Assembly: GCA_018350325.1 (NCBI GenBank)
Contig: JAEVLN010000006.1
Coordinates: 186,001 to 250,000, forward strand
Origin: Globodera rostochiensis
Lineage: Eukaryota; Nematoda; Chromadorea; Rhabditida; Heteroderidae
Length of the DNA stretch: 64,000 nucleotides
Direction: 5' to 3'
Part shown: positions 1 through 15,843 of the stretch, in pieces
Layout: each line of letters opens with the position of its first letter
Numbering within the stretch: position 1 is the first letter of the stretch
The notes under the pieces: model-generated
The model's input: the letters and a program-made list of their open reading frames with translations, nothing else
Told to the model about the DNA's origin: nothing
Database searches by the model: none
Translations under genes and position numbers: made by a program

Positions 1-1773
1 GCTCCAACTCTCTGTCCAACTGCCGGCCACGATCGAATTCCTCGTAATCTGAAATTCGAATATTTTCAGCAAGAATTGCTCAAAAACCAAATGGAGGAAA
101 AATGGACGGCAACACGGAGAGTGGCGGCGTCAAATCCATCTTAAAATCAACCGCTTCATCAATTCCCAAATCCGGAGATTGTTTAGTCGGAATTGCTGTA
201 GTAGTAATATTTGGCGTCCGTGCCCCATAGAAAATAGCCATCAATTTGGAATTGGTGAATAGATGCGAGTGTTTCACCTGCTCTTCGAACGACTCATTGA
301 TCATCGCCACCTTAAATTGAAAGCATTTTAAAATTTGCATTTCCCAAGTTCAACTTTTTTTGAGAAATTTGGTGATTATTTACTCATTCGAAAAGCTAGC
401 CATGCTGATCAAGGGCGGAGCCAAGAATTTTTGGTCATAGTTAAGTTTATACCCCCCATGTACGGAGCCAGGGGGAGGCCTGGCCCCCCTCCCTCCGAAA
501 ATTTTTTTGAGAAAAAAACCGTAGAGGGTACTCTTTTGTTTTGCAAAATTACTCTTTTGTTTTGCAAAATTAATCATTTTTGGACCAATTTTATTAGCAA
601 AGTTCGTTAAAATCTTCAAAAAAATTTCCCGGTGGCGCCAAATCTGATGTCAGATTCGTGATCAGCGAACTCGTTACCGCCGAGTACTTCTCTAAATGCA
701 TAAAACCCTCTTAAAATATCTTTTTTTGTGGGACCTGTAAACTTTTTTCTCGGCAGCGCCTGTCGGCACCGCCAACCCCCCTAAAAGTAAAGCAAAATAG
801 CAAAAAAATTGCTGTTTTGAAAATTTTTTAACAAGAATGCAGTAAAACAAAAAATTGATTATGATCACCCGCATTTTTGAACATTTTGTAAAGTGTCCTT
901 ATTTTTGACCTCAACTGTCCTTATCCTAAAAACTTTTAGTTAAGCATTTCGGGGGGGGGGGGGATCCAAAAGGTCGATTCTTAGGGGTGTAATTTTGCTG
1001 TTAATTGCATTTTTGTTAAGCAATTTTTCCGAAAAAAAAGTTGGTAATACTGTGCTTTGCCCCCCCCCCATTTTTTGAAAAAATACAAACTTTTTTAAAA
1101 GCCATATAAAACAAGTTTCCGGGGATTTTCGAGGTCACTAATCACGATTCTGACATTTATTTTATCCAATTCCGAACCCCGAACCCGAATTCGAACAATT
1201 TTTTAAAGAAATTTTACAAAAAAATTAACATTTATTGCCCAAAATCGTGCACGAAATGGCCATTCGTTGTGAACCGTCACTACTTTAATTCAAATTTGTT
1301 GGCTTTTGTCCATCGATTCATGTTACTTTAAATTTCGTGCATTTGCATCGATTTTGGGCAATAAATGTTAATTTTTTGTAAAATTTCTTTTAAAAATTGT
1401 TCGAATTCGGGTTCGGGGTTCGGAATTGGGTAAAATAAATGTCAGAATCGTGATCAGTGACCTCGAAAACCCCCGGAAACTTGTTTTACATGGCTTTTAA
1501 AAAACTTCGTATTTTTTCAAAAAATGGGGGGGGGGGCAAAGCACAGTATTACCAAAAAGTTTGATATCATTAGTTCTCAAAAAAAAATCATTTTCGGGGG
1601 GGGGGGGGGCTCCACGCTGGCTCCGCCTCTGACGCTGGTTGTGAGTTAATTAATACGCATACCTCAAGGTCATTATCATCCAGCTCCTCATCATTTAAGT
1701 CTTTGGCGGTTTTTGACCGACACGCGACTTTTGGAAACAAACGGCATTGGTGATCGTGCTCCGATGATGACAT
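1..1773 (-). CDS. Unrecognised protein, 5' part (runs off the window start)
   Basis: Three exons can be joined on the minus strand with consistent phase: 1773-1673 (ATG at 1773, begins MSSSEHDHQCRLF, ends in the acidic DEELDDNDLE), 310-88 (begins VAMINESFEEQVKHSHLF), and 48 to beyond position 1 (DYEEFDRGRQLDRELE). The introns are GT-AG; the first is about 1.36 kb and contains a transposon-like element, the second is 39 nt. The predicted 126 residues have no signal peptide or membrane segment. I do not recognise the family. The 3' end lies outside the window. A different first exon further upstream is possible. Confidence 0.5.
410..1631. mobile_element. Old hAT-like non-autonomous element with internal palindrome
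   Basis: The ends are inverted and resemble hAT termini: left CAAGGGCGGAGCCA, right the complement of CAGAGGCGGAGCCA. The flanking 8-mers ATGCTGAT and ACGCTGGT match at six of eight positions, as expected for an aged 8-bp target duplication. Inside, 1025-1260 and 1345-1560 form a long inverted repeat. It contains the GAATTCGGGTTCGGGGTTCG-type core seen again in the 17-21 kb elements, plus a C9-10/G10 tract next to a TTGGTAATACTGTG-like motif. No transposase reading frame is visible. It lies in the intron of the partial gene. Confidence 0.55.
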
Positions 1774-3380
1774 TCTCTTTCGACCGACGATTTGCCCTCC
1801 CCTAAATGTTTTTGGTAAACAAATGTTAGAACGAATTACCTTAAGACTCTTTTAGGCACAATGGTAATCAACAACAGTTGAAGAGAAAATGAGACTTCAA
1901 TACCCGCTCGCAAAGATGATGCATCCAACCCTTGTGGTTTTAGATTCCCACAACCTTCCACAGAAATAACCCTGAATTTAGGAAGTTCAAGCAGGAAATG
2001 AAACAAACCCAACAAAATAGACTTTATTCTGTCTTCTTGTTGGTGGTTGTCTAATTATTTGTGATCTCAATATTTGGTTTGGTTTTTAGATAGTCAGCAA
2101 GCACGGAATAACGGTGGATGTCTTAAGTGCAACTTGCAGCACCTAACTTTGAATTGGGTCCCCGAAACGCGAGTGTTCTCTGTTTTGCAGTTCTGTTCCG
2201 ATCGCTAATTCGGTTCTGTGGTTGCTAATTTAAAAGGCGTTTGATAACCAGACAGCCGTGAGTTTTCATAGAACAAAAATATTACAACAATGATTTCTGA
2301 ATGTGTGTTTCTCTTTTGTTTTTGTGATTAGGGAAAATTTGAAAAAGGGAAGAAATAATAATGACACGATGTATAAGGAAGGGGCATCGCGGGCGAATGA
2401 ATGATGAAAGACAGGACACACGGCTGCAGGTAGGGAAGAATACCTAAGTAAGTTATGAAGAGGAGGAAGAATTGAGCAAATACGTGCACAACGTCCGTCA
2501 CTAGCACCAGCACCAGCAGACACGGAGATGCATCCATACAATGAGGCAAACCATCAAAACACTGTTCGCGCTGTGTGTGGGGAAGTAATCGATTGGGCAG
2601 AGGAATAGAGAGAGAGAAGCGAACGGACGGGGGCCAGAGAGCGAAAGGTAACGCATTCCGCCAGAGGAGGAGGGAAAAGCATACATAACCTATTCATGGA
2701 CATCAACAGACGGGAAAACCAATTGCTTTGCTCATTTGTCAGCATACATTTATACATATGTGTGTATGGCAGGGTGGAAAATACATTAACGCGTTGGGAG
2801 CTTATAGCTTTTGGCCAACAAGTGTCTGACTAATTTTTTCTCTGCCTGTCCTGTTTAGTTTACACCATTCACTGCTTCTCTTCTTGCCTTCGTCTGACCG
2901 GAATGCATTGTTAACGGCGTCATCATTTCGTCTTTTCCAGGGCACCGATTCGTCCTTGGATGCCAAGGACAGGCAGTTGGGAATGGACCAGGGATGGGCG
3001 CCGACGACCCCAAAAATTTCGGGTAAATGTTGATCATAGGGCCCAGGAAATGATCCACAATCAGATTCGGATTCTACGCCCCCGAAAACCCCTGGAACTC
3101 CCTTTTTCCCGGCTTTGTAAAACTTTACTCAGAGTGCTTGCCGCAGCAGCATTTGGTACCATTGATTTGTCTCGTCGAGAATAAAAATAGATCCCGCGGT
3201 ATAAAATATTTTTCAATAACATAACCTTTATTTATGTAAAATGCAAAGAAAAAGAGTAAAACCCGGCAAAACAAAGAGATTACATCGACAATATGGACAA
3301 AATGAAGGGATGTGAAGGCAGACGATGGAGGGTTGGTATTGCTAGCTCCATTCAGAGTAACTGAAGAGTGATCTTGCAGT
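1774..3380. other. Intergenic stretch with a solo repeat fragment
   Basis: I found no supported gene here. The short minus-strand reading frames at 2.27-2.76 kb lack any recognisable domain. At 2980-3115 there is a fragment of the dispersed repeat core (CAGATTCGGATTCTACGCCC) shared with the foldback elements at 17-21 kb. The proximal part downstream of 3381 probably includes the attractin 3' UTR. Confidence 0.5.
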
Positions 3381-6300
3381 TTATGAACGTATAAAAGGCA
3401 TAAATCTTTTGAAGTTGGATTTCCTATTTCGTTGCTTCGCTTGATCAGGAGGCTGAAGTAGTGCAAGCTGGGCAGGTGTCAGTTGACATAATGCAGAAGC
3501 GAGCGCAATTCCAGAAGTGCCATAAGGTGTATATGGCTGACCTAAGACAATAGACATTTAAACACCGTATAGAGATGTTCAAGTCATTTTGCAATTCGAT
3601 TTTTGTTTTGGGAGAGGTCCCGATAAAATTTTGGAAGATTTAGCAATTTTGGTAAGAAAGTCGGTAAAGCCGAAAAATGTCGAACGCGTTAATAACAACC
3701 CCATTGCGCACGAATTTTATACGCAGGACAGGCGCAATATTATAACATCAAGGAAGTGTCTCTATTGGCGAGCTCGAATTTTTCTAAATTATTTCGTGTT
3801 AACTCTGTACACACCCCCAGTTGGTAGTCGAACTATCACCGTGTATACCCCCGTCTGGTAATTTGCACATGGCTCCACCGCACACGGCCCAACCTGTGGT
3901 TGCATAAAAAAGATTTCTTGATTTAGGGAGCCTATTGACTGTGTCTGTTCGACAATCTCCGAGGTCCAATTGCACGGATGCGAATGGTCTTGACGCCATT
4001 TCTTCAGTTTCATCGTGACGTCTCCGAATGTTGCGATACCTTTGAGTGGGAACAAATAAAGACACATAGCCAAAAGGAGCGCCCGGGGGGTGGGCAATAA
4101 TGTTACATGTAAAATCTTTGGAGGTCTTATTTTGTTTTACAAAAAACGTCGGAGAGGAAACGTAAAAATGAATTTAGAACCGTAAATAAGTTGACATGTA
4201 CCCCTAAACAATTATATGCCTGCGGAACTGACAATTCAATTCGCATTTTGATGATCCAAATCAATCCCGCGACAACGAGAAGAACAATGAAACAGCTGAA
4301 GGCATAATTGCATTAATTTATATTCCCTTTTGAACTTACGCCGCAAAAATGACGAAAAATAAAATCCAATTGATCGGCAACGATTGCGCAAAAGAAATTT
4401 GGATCTGACGAGAAAACAACGCGTCTGAAGCATTTCCCTGAATTTCTTTTCCCTACCTTTACCGGTGTCTCAAAGTCGCTGACTTTAACATGAAAAGTCG
4501 TATTTGTATCCGTTCCAAATGCAAATCCTTTTCATGGACACAAATGTTTGATTGATTAGTTATGGGACTTTACCTGGATCCGTTGAGCTGTAAGTGCGCT
4601 TTATGCCAGAGGCCGTGCACAGCTGACCGGCCATCAAATGTTTAGTGTGTGGCGGACGGCCTTCGAGCAGTTGGGTGGTCAAATTTATGGTCACTTTGGC
4701 CCCGGTGTCGCCTTCACATGTGATCGAAAATTGAACGTCCGTTTCACGCTTAACAGTAAAAATGCGGAAATGCAATATAAAAGAGGCTAGGCACTATTCA
4801 ATGTAGTCACTTTATATGGTATGCTGAAGAAGTTGATCTGGTTGACGTATTTGTCCCGAATGTCGTTGCTGTCCAACTTGAACGTAAAAATAAAATCGAT
4901 TGCAAGTTCATCTGAAAGAAACGGAAATGCATTGCATTCTTCGAAAAAGCAACAAATCTACAGGTGCAAGTGCCGCCATTTTTTGGGTCTCCGACGTATT
5001 TGGGCTCACATTTGTCACATCGCGGCCCAATTACTCCCTTTGTGGAGCAGAAACAATCGCCGTTGAGCTAAACGTTGCAGTTAAGGGTTATTAATGTGAT
5101 GCCTTACTGGGTTGCAGAGAGTTGCTTGGCCGGTGCATCGACATTCTTAAAGGTTAACGGTTGATCAGACCCAAATCGAATGCTGCGCAGCTTTACCTTG
5201 GCATGTCCCACCATTCCTCGGGTCACCGAAAAAGCCGGGCTCACAGTGCTCGCAATGTTCACCCCTCGTCCTGTGTTGACATTTAGCACATCTCAGCCGT
5301 TTGGAAGTGGCATTCTCAGTGCAATTGCTGTGACCGTTGCACTGGCACTCTGTCGATCAATTGACTTTTCGTCCTTTTTCTGTCCGCAAAGTTTTAACCG
5401 GGTTCTCCAGTGAAAAACCAGTGGTCAGCTGGGCATTGGTTGGGGTCCAATACGCCCGAATTGGTCCCTCCCATGCATTTGCCCAATCCCGTTCCGGATC
5501 TGACAACATTAAGGCCAAATTCAAAAAAGATATGGTTGTAACTGTCGACAGACCCGTCATCACACCACCCACAGCGAGGGCCGATGGACTGGCAGTCGGA
5601 ACAAGTCTTTTGTAGTTCGCAATCGAAAGGATCTTAATGTCGAGTGAATCATCGTTTTAAGTTTGGAAATTACTCATCAGACACGCCTGGTGGGTGTTTG
5701 CCGCTGTCACCCAACTTTGACACTGCCCGTAAGGAAAACTGACCATGTAAGTGTCCATAAAGACACACCTCTGAGTGCTCGGACACCACCTGGGATTACG
5801 AATATATGAAATTCTTGGAAAGCGAATGTTAAGTCGTACATGCACTGTGATTCGATGCAGGACTGGCACGTGGATTTCATGAAGCAAGGGAGAGGACAAG
5901 TGGCGTTTTGTTGTCTGTGCTGGTTGTACGATGGCAGAATGATCACGTCTTGAACAGTGATCGGGGAAGGAGAGTTGAGCATTATCGTCTGTTGAGGGGA
6001 TAGCGTCGACGAGGGCACAAGTTGGTTGTTCGATTGCTGTAGCTGTGTGCCTGAAAGCGACACATCGTCCGCAATCGGTGTAAGTGACAGTCGTTCGGTT
6101 TGCATCCGATTGTGCTCCTCGATCAAAATTGCCTCGTCCGCCAACGACACGCAAATATGCTTGGTGTCGATGGCAAACCAAGTGCAGTGCGGGAGACGGT
6201 GGCACGAAAAACAATTAGTGGCCAAACTGCACGGACGCTGCACCACAGCGTCTTTACGCCGTTGTTTGGCTCCGCCGAACGGACAAAGCGAACGGTCGCT

Positions 6301-9300
6301 GAGCAAACCATCCGCACAATTGGCGTAAGAACCGAGACAAATCTTGGGAAGACGGCGCTGTTCACTCGGAAGCCAAACAGACCCCCCCCCCCTCCTCACC
6401 TGACTGCTCTCACACCAACCACAGCCCTTCTGAAGAAGACAATTGTTGCAGTCGCTCATCAAAGTGCAAGTGCGCAGTTCAACGGAATCTCTAAAAACCC
6501 AATTTAAATATGCCGTAATCGATTAATTTTACTTGTCTCCCACGGCTGTGCCGGCACAATGCTCTTGGTATGAGACCATTGCCGTTTCGCCCTTCGCAAT
6601 TGACAGAAACGACTGCCGCAAGGAGACATTTGGCTGAGTTTTGGTGCATGATTTGTTGTGGAAAACACAGCGGACCCCGTTGGACAGGCGTTCACATTCC
6701 TCCGCATTTGTGGCCTGATTGTCACAATTGGCTGAACATGTGATGATTGGAAGAGACTATTATTATCCAAAAAATGCACTTAAGAGATTAAAGGAAATAA
6801 CGTGAATTTTGAATTAATCAAAAACTGTCGAAAAATATTTCACCAGAAACCAGCAATCGGTTTTTTCGGTTACCCGGAGTGAACATCAACACGTCGTTAA
6901 GCATTTCTCCGTTGAACCCTCCAACGATGAACATGTTCCCTCCGCTCACAAAGGCACTGTGTCCGTAACGTGCAAGTGACTCGAACTCTTTGCTGTATAT
7001 TTTTACGGGTCGTTTACAAACTAAAATTAGCGGAGTTCGACGTGTTCAGCAGCAACAATGTGACCACGACGACACTCACTTGTGTCAAAGGCATAAATTT
7101 GCTCAGAGTAACAGTCCTTCTTTCGAATGGTCGACGACTCATTGTGACTGTTTCCACCGACCAACAGCATTATGCCGTCCAAAATGACGGCCGAATGTCG
7201 AAACAACGGCGCTCCATGGCTTCCCAAATTATTCCTGAAACAAAAATTTATTTATGTTTTTGTTTTCAAAATAATGACCAAATCTGTCGCTTCGGGTCGT
7301 AGAGCAACAGCTCATCACTGATCGAGTAAGAGTAACTATTCACCGGAGCATTGTACCCGCCGTGTACCAAAACCATTTCCTCTCCATTCAATTCGCTGAA
7401 TTGTGCCGACGCGTGGCCAAATCGGCCATGGACCGATGGGTCCACAGCACCCCACCGCCAACGTCCGGTCTCTGCCAAATGAGCAGAGTGCATGTTAAAT
7501 TGATAATATTCATTTTAAAGCATTTGGAACCATTTTTAGAGGTCATTGAAAATTTAAAAAATAAACAAATTTAAATTGACTCAACGAAACTTGATTACTT
7601 ATAAAAGCACTCACCAAATGAGTAAATTTGCGGTGTGAACATATACCCCTCGAAAGGGTTGTACCCGAACAAAATGTGCATTTCATTGCCGACCACGTGG
7701 GCCGTATGTCCGGCCGAAGCCATTGGAAGATCGAGTGCGGAAGCATTTGGAGACGACAGCAAATTCCATCGGTTCGACGCCATATCGTACTCCCAAAATT
7801 CGTTGATTGTTTTGTTTTGGCCAATCACACCGCCAAAAATATACAACTTTTTCTAAAAAATAACATTTACAATTGTAATGAACAGAAGATCGCCATAAAC
7901 ATGGTCAATAACCTTATGGAGAACCAACGAATGGTCGTAACGCGACGTTGGCTCTTCCCCTTTTGCCTTCACAGTGCGAAATCGCCGTTCGTGGACATTG
8001 TAAACGACAAAATCGCTAGACATCCGAGCCGAGTTGAACATAAACCCGCCATGGAGCCAGATTTCGTCTCTGACGACAGCGACGGATTTGTGAGAAGCGC
8101 GGGGAAGAAAGTGTTTAGCTGCATCCTCCGCGGGGACAGCGTCCCACACAGGGTTCAGCACCAATTCCTGACAAAGTTGGCCGTGGTGGTGCTTAGTGCA
8201 GCCGCACTGTTTGTCCTTACACACCGCACGGTTCAGAAAAGAAAAAGGAAATGTTTGCATTTAATATGATCGATTGTACAAAACCGGATAAAACCCTGCC
8301 TAAAAACATCCGATCCATTACTTTGCAAGGCCCCGCTTGGCCGTCCATCGTGAGCAAACACAGCTGATATTGGCACGCATCGCCCCAAAACCCGCCGTTG
8401 CAATTGCAGCGACCGCCCACGCAAAAGCCATTCCCACTGCAATTTTGTAGGCATTTTCCGGCGGCATAAGTGATGTTGAAGCCGGGCAAATTGAAGGCCA
8501 AATCGCTTGCAAAGTAAACGATCGCCTCGCCTGACCGCGCCACAATCTCTCGCCCCGCCAAACTTCCGCTAACAATGAAATGAATTATAAAACAGAAATT
8601 TACTCGTGGGATGAATTGGAAGGGGGGGGGGAGGCAAAAATCGATTCCGAGTTCCTGTATCTGACATTTAAAGATCCAATGACAAGGAAGTCAGATTCAG
8701 CTCCTCCGTCGGTTCTGAGGGGCCAGCTTTTTGATTACCCAAAAAGCTATTCCATTGGTGTACCTGAATACGCCCAACAAGTCCCCGTAAACGCCCTTTC
8801 CATCGTAAATGTACAGCATGTCCCAACAGCACTCCGCGAAGAAGTCGTCCAGTTTAAACAAAAGAGCGCCATTCTTCGCGTCCTCATTCTCAACCACCCA
8901 AATGCAGCGAGCTGAAGCGCCATAATTGTTTGGGCCATCAGAGATCAATCCATTTGGTTGTGACGACGACAATTTCTTCCTGTAATTGTGTAAAATAGAA
9001 AATTCTTCCAAACGGAGACACCTCACTCTCCCGACACAATTCTCACATTGCGGACCGCCCCAGCCATGGGGACAACGGCAAATTCCGTCTAAACAAGTGC
9101 CGCCATTGTGGCACGGAATATCACAGGGTTTAGAGGGCAAAAATGATGGCCGTCTTGACTGAAAGCTGGCTTCAACAACAGTGCGAGAAGATGCAGTCCA
9201 ATGGAGGACAATGCCCGACAGGAGCAAAACGGCGTGAATGAAATTGAGTTGATGTAACAAAAGTTCGGCCAGTCGGAGAAAGCGCAAAATAGTGTCTGTG

Positions 9301-9353
9301 AAAGTGAAAGCGCACTCTGTCGTCGTTTGAGGTATGAACAGGGAAAGGGCCAT
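3381..9353 (-). CDS. Attractin-like multidomain membrane protein
   Basis: This is a homologue of attractin, a single-pass membrane protein with a large ectodomain (C. elegans tag-53 family). Going downward on the minus strand, ATG 9353 is followed by a hydrophobic leader and an EGF module (CHNGGTCLDGICRC). Then come a CUB domain, a second EGF (CSGNGFCVGGRCNC) and kelch blades (WLHGGF, YIFGG, LVHGGY, LLVGGN, FIVGGF) to about 6.8 kb. PSI cysteine clusters follow (CNNCLLQKGCGWC; CFSCHRLPHCTW), then a laminin-type EGF (CNGHSNC...CEHCEPGFFGDP) near 5.2-5.4 kb. The membrane segment WILFFVIFAACFIVLLVVAG spans an intron near 4.3 kb. The cytoplasmic tail has the family signature MASRPFASV, then AVEPC and a C-terminal SGIALASAL block ending at 3383-3381. 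I see no C-type lectin domain. MASRPFASV and AVEPC are in different frames with no plausible intron between them. Start 9353 is the first in-frame ATG before the leader. Confidence 0.88.
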
Positions 9354-12396
<3,043 letters not shown>

Positions 12397-13161
12397 CAAC
12401 CTTTTTGCAGCATTTTCTATTTTTAAACTGCACCTCCCATGGATTGTAGCTGAGATTTTACGAGGGGACAAAAACTCCGGTTTATTTTGTGAGCTGCTTG
12501 CTTGAAATTTCATGGACGCTTCACCCTTCTCATATCATTGGCTACATCTCCATTATTTTGCATCTTTCCAAACTATAGCCATTTTTGTTTCTGTTTTGTA
12601 TTGTGTTATTATTTCTATGATACAATTAAAATAAATTCTAAGGCTAGCGGTACAGTCGATGGGTCAGCGACCGATGAGCGTCGTCCAGCCTCCGGCAGCG
12701 CTGGTGGAATGACGAATTATGCGAGCATAAATTCCTCTACAAATGCGTCCCAGACCATTCACTAAATATCTCTTGGAAGAATTGGGAGAACAAATTGCAC
12801 GGGACGAAACAATTATTTAGCTACTTACGCATAATGTCTCTTGTAATTACCAACGATCCAATAACATCTAATCAATGGATTTAGTGGCTGGCGGATTCAG
12901 ACAGATTCCTGAAATGCAAAAATTTCGTAACCCAGTGCATCAAACAACTTTCAGACAATAAGTATTTTCCATAAATTTTGGTTCCGAGAGGACTTTGAAA
13001 CCATCCAAAGTGTACTTTACATCCTCCCTCGGTTTATGCCATGAAGAAAACGATACAATTTAGAAAGGTAGACCAACATACACAAACTGGTTAGAAACAA
13101 TTCTTTATCGGCAACAAGACTACATAAATTTGTTCGTTACTCTTTCGTTTTCATCGAATCC
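12397..13161. other. TMEM184-like 3' flank with a possible alternative exon
   Basis: No independent gene is evident. An open segment at 12643-12765 (ASGTVDGSATDERRPASG, ending at a TAA) is preceded by an AG. It could be an alternative last exon of the upstream TMEM184-like gene, but nothing forces that reading. The remainder is AT-rich and holds the 3' ends of two convergent genes. Confidence 0.3.
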
Positions 13162-15843
13162 TCAAAATTGTTGGTGCTGGTGGCGTCCGGCGGGATAAAA
13201 TGGCGGAGGCGCGGACACGACGGCGTTTGGTGGCATTGTTAAGTTGAGGAGAGGCTGGACCGGCGAGCTTTGAATGATCATTCCCTGCGTCCCTGGGTGC
13301 AGTGGAGGAGGAGGGTAATGTTGTAAGATCACCGCTTGATTTGGTGCGCCGGGAGAAGCGTAAATGATGGATTGTCCTGTATTACCAACTGGATAGGTGG
13401 CATACAGCGAGTTTGAAGAAATTTGTGTCGGAACAACAGTTTGCGGTTGTTGATGGTAGAACACAAGGTTTTGTGTTGCAATCCCCTAGATCCAAAACAT
13501 TATTATTTAGTTGTAAAACCATTAATTCAGAAACCTGAGTGGGCGCTGAAGGCACTTGAACAAAAGACGGAACCTGGCTAGACATTAGAGGATTTGTGTT
13601 TATAGTGCTGGTTGCTGAAGTTGTGTTGACAATGAGATCCTTGTACAACGGGTTTGAAGGAATTTGTGGCGGAACAACAGTTTGCGGCTGTTGGTGATAG
13701 AACACAAGGTTTTGCGTTGCAATTCCCTAAATCAAAACAATATTTAAGTAAAGATATAGATTATTTAGTTGTAAAGTTATCAAATCGAAACCTGAGTGGG
13801 CGCTGAAGGCACTTGAACAAAAGACGGAACCTGGCTAGACATTAGAGGATTTGTGTTTATAGTGCTGGTTGCTGAAGTTGTGTTGACAATGAGATCCTTG
13901 TACAACGGGTTTGAATGTGGCGGAACAACAGTTTGTGGCTGTTGATGGTAGAACACAAGGTTTTGCGTTGCAATCCCCTAAATCCAAAACATTATAATTT
14001 AGTTGTAAAACAATTAATTCAGAAACCTGAGTGGGCGCTGAAGGCACTTGAATAAAAGACGAAACCTGGCTAGACATTAGAGGACTTGTGTTGACAATTA
14101 TATCCTTGGATTTGGGGATGAATGGAGCTGCGGCCGGGTTTAATTTAAATGCTTCTCTAAATAAATCAAATAAGAACAAACTTAAATTGGCATTACTTTT
14201 GCTGTTCTCCAGACTCTCTTTCTTCCTCCTTATTGTTAGTCTCGTTCATCTTTTCCTCAACGCTCGGCGAGTTTTTCCCTCTTTCCTCAGTCTCCTCTGA
14301 TCCTTGTTCGCTTTTCATTTTCTTTTCCACAATTTCCGGATCGGGGGGAATTTGTTGTATTGATTGTTCTTCAATGTGCGGTTGAAAAGGGTGATTGTTG
14401 GTTGCAGCCGATTCATTAAGCGGCTTCACGTTCGATCCTGGTGTAGTCCTCGATTCATTGGCTATATCAGACCTCGCCCGTTCCGTGCTTGAAAACAAAT
14501 GGATCACAATTAGAACTGGAATACTCAACTGGTTGGTATCTACCTCAAAGATTGAGTAGAATTCACTTCATAATTTGAAGGTCTACCACCAGCGTTTCTG
14601 TTTCCTTTTCCGCCTCCAAAATACGGGGTTTGATGGTACTGTTGCTGGTATTTTCGGGGCTGTTGTTGTTGATGATAACTAGACGTTGACTGATGTGACT
14701 TAGTGCTGTAGTGTCCCCGCTGCTGATGCTGAGACGGTTGTGTGTTTGAAGTCCTCCAATTTGTAGACGCCTGTTCAGCGCTTTTCTCCCAGACTGGCGC
14801 GCCTCTGTCAGGAGTCCATCGGAAGCCACTCAGTGTGCTGTTTCCAATGACTTTCCGAGAGCCTGAGCCTTCCTTCCCGGCTCTCTGTGTCCTTTGTTGT
14901 AGCTGAGGAGGCTGCTGCAACGACTCCGGCCGACTCTCCATCTTGAAATCAGTCGTCACGTCCAAGTCCCGCTCTTCGTCATCATTTTCGAGTAGCGCGT
15001 TACGTTTACTATCCTGACAGCCTTCAATTGCCTTCACTATTTGTTCAGCACGTCTGATATCCTCGTCAGTATAATCTTTGACCTCGACACTAAATGGCAC
15101 GATCGTAAGTTCTTCCTACGTCTTACCCTACTTTGAATATTGAGAGAGGCTTTCGTCAAACGTTGACTTGCCCACAACTTTATCTTTGTTCATCTCAAAC
15201 ATTGCTTCCACCTTCCATCCATCCTCCCATACGTTTCTGCAAGACCGCTTCGTATCCTTTTCGTCCGTTTCAGCTAGCAAATCATCATGATCAAGCTCCT
15301 CCTCCTCTCCATCACCATTCCAAGGCAACAGTTCCGGATCCTTATCCTCCATGGCGCCATTTATTCCGGAAACAATTTCTCGGTCCGTCCGAAAGGCTAC
15401 TCAAAAAAGCAAATATTCTGGCGCTGTCCATTTTGTAATAACATGCAAACCTTGGTGACTCTGCTCCTTTTCATCAATACTGCCCGTTAGTCGGACAACA
15501 TTCGTCAATTTCAACTCTTTCTTAGTTGCCTCCTCGCATAAAATGAATTGACACTCCTCTAAAGTTGGCATCTTCTGAGCAAATGAGAGTGTAATGACAA
15601 ACTGAAACTCATATTTAAACAAAATGCCAAACCCTCTTGAAAAAAAACCTCTTCCGTACACTCCTTCAAAATGCCAGTGTAAAGTTCGCCTTCTGACGTC
15701 TCAGCCACCACTTGGGTGCCCTGATTTTGTGTACAAAATGTAACAGCATAAGAAATAACAAAAATTACGATGAATTTGTTTTTGTAAATAGCAATTGTCA
15801 AGGGCCTGTCCATAGGGGTCGCAGAATTCAGATCTGACATCAT
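13162..15843 (-). CDS. atx-2: Ataxin-2 homologue (Lsm, LsmAD, PAM2)
   Basis: RNA-binding translational regulator of the ataxin-2 family, expected in the cytoplasm and RNA granules. ATG 15843 (or 15840) opens MMSDLNSATPMDRP. An Lsm-like fold follows (GTQVVAETSEGELYTGIL, then exon 2 with ECQFILCEEATKKEL and LTNVVRL). An LsmAD domain lies at 15.25-15.05 kb (WEDGWKVEAMFEMNKDKV, STFDESLSQY, then PFSVEVKDYTDEDIRRAEQI). A Gln-rich linker follows. A PAM2 motif (FKLNPAAAPFIPKSKD, which should bind the MLLE domain of poly(A)-binding protein) sits near 14.14 kb. The C-terminal part is three exons that begin with the same GIATQNLVFYHQQPQTVVP sequence. It ends AGRHQHQQF at a TGA. The order Lsm-LsmAD-PAM2 is diagnostic. 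Exact exon ends in the linker were not all fixed. Confidence 0.9.
13440..14110 (-). repeat. Tandemly copied exon-intron unit in ataxin-2
   Basis: Exons starting near 13980, 13727 and 13486 (minus strand) all begin GIATQNLVFYHQQPQTVVP. The first two go on to KDLIVNTTSATSTINTNPLM and SSQVPSFVQVPSAPTQ, and the third diverges into YATYPVGNTG. The upstream exon near 14.1 kb carries only the second half (KDIIVNT...SAPTQ). The introns between copies are also alike, with the same acceptor context, so the unit of duplication was an exon plus an intron of about 250 bp in total. Confidence 0.88.
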
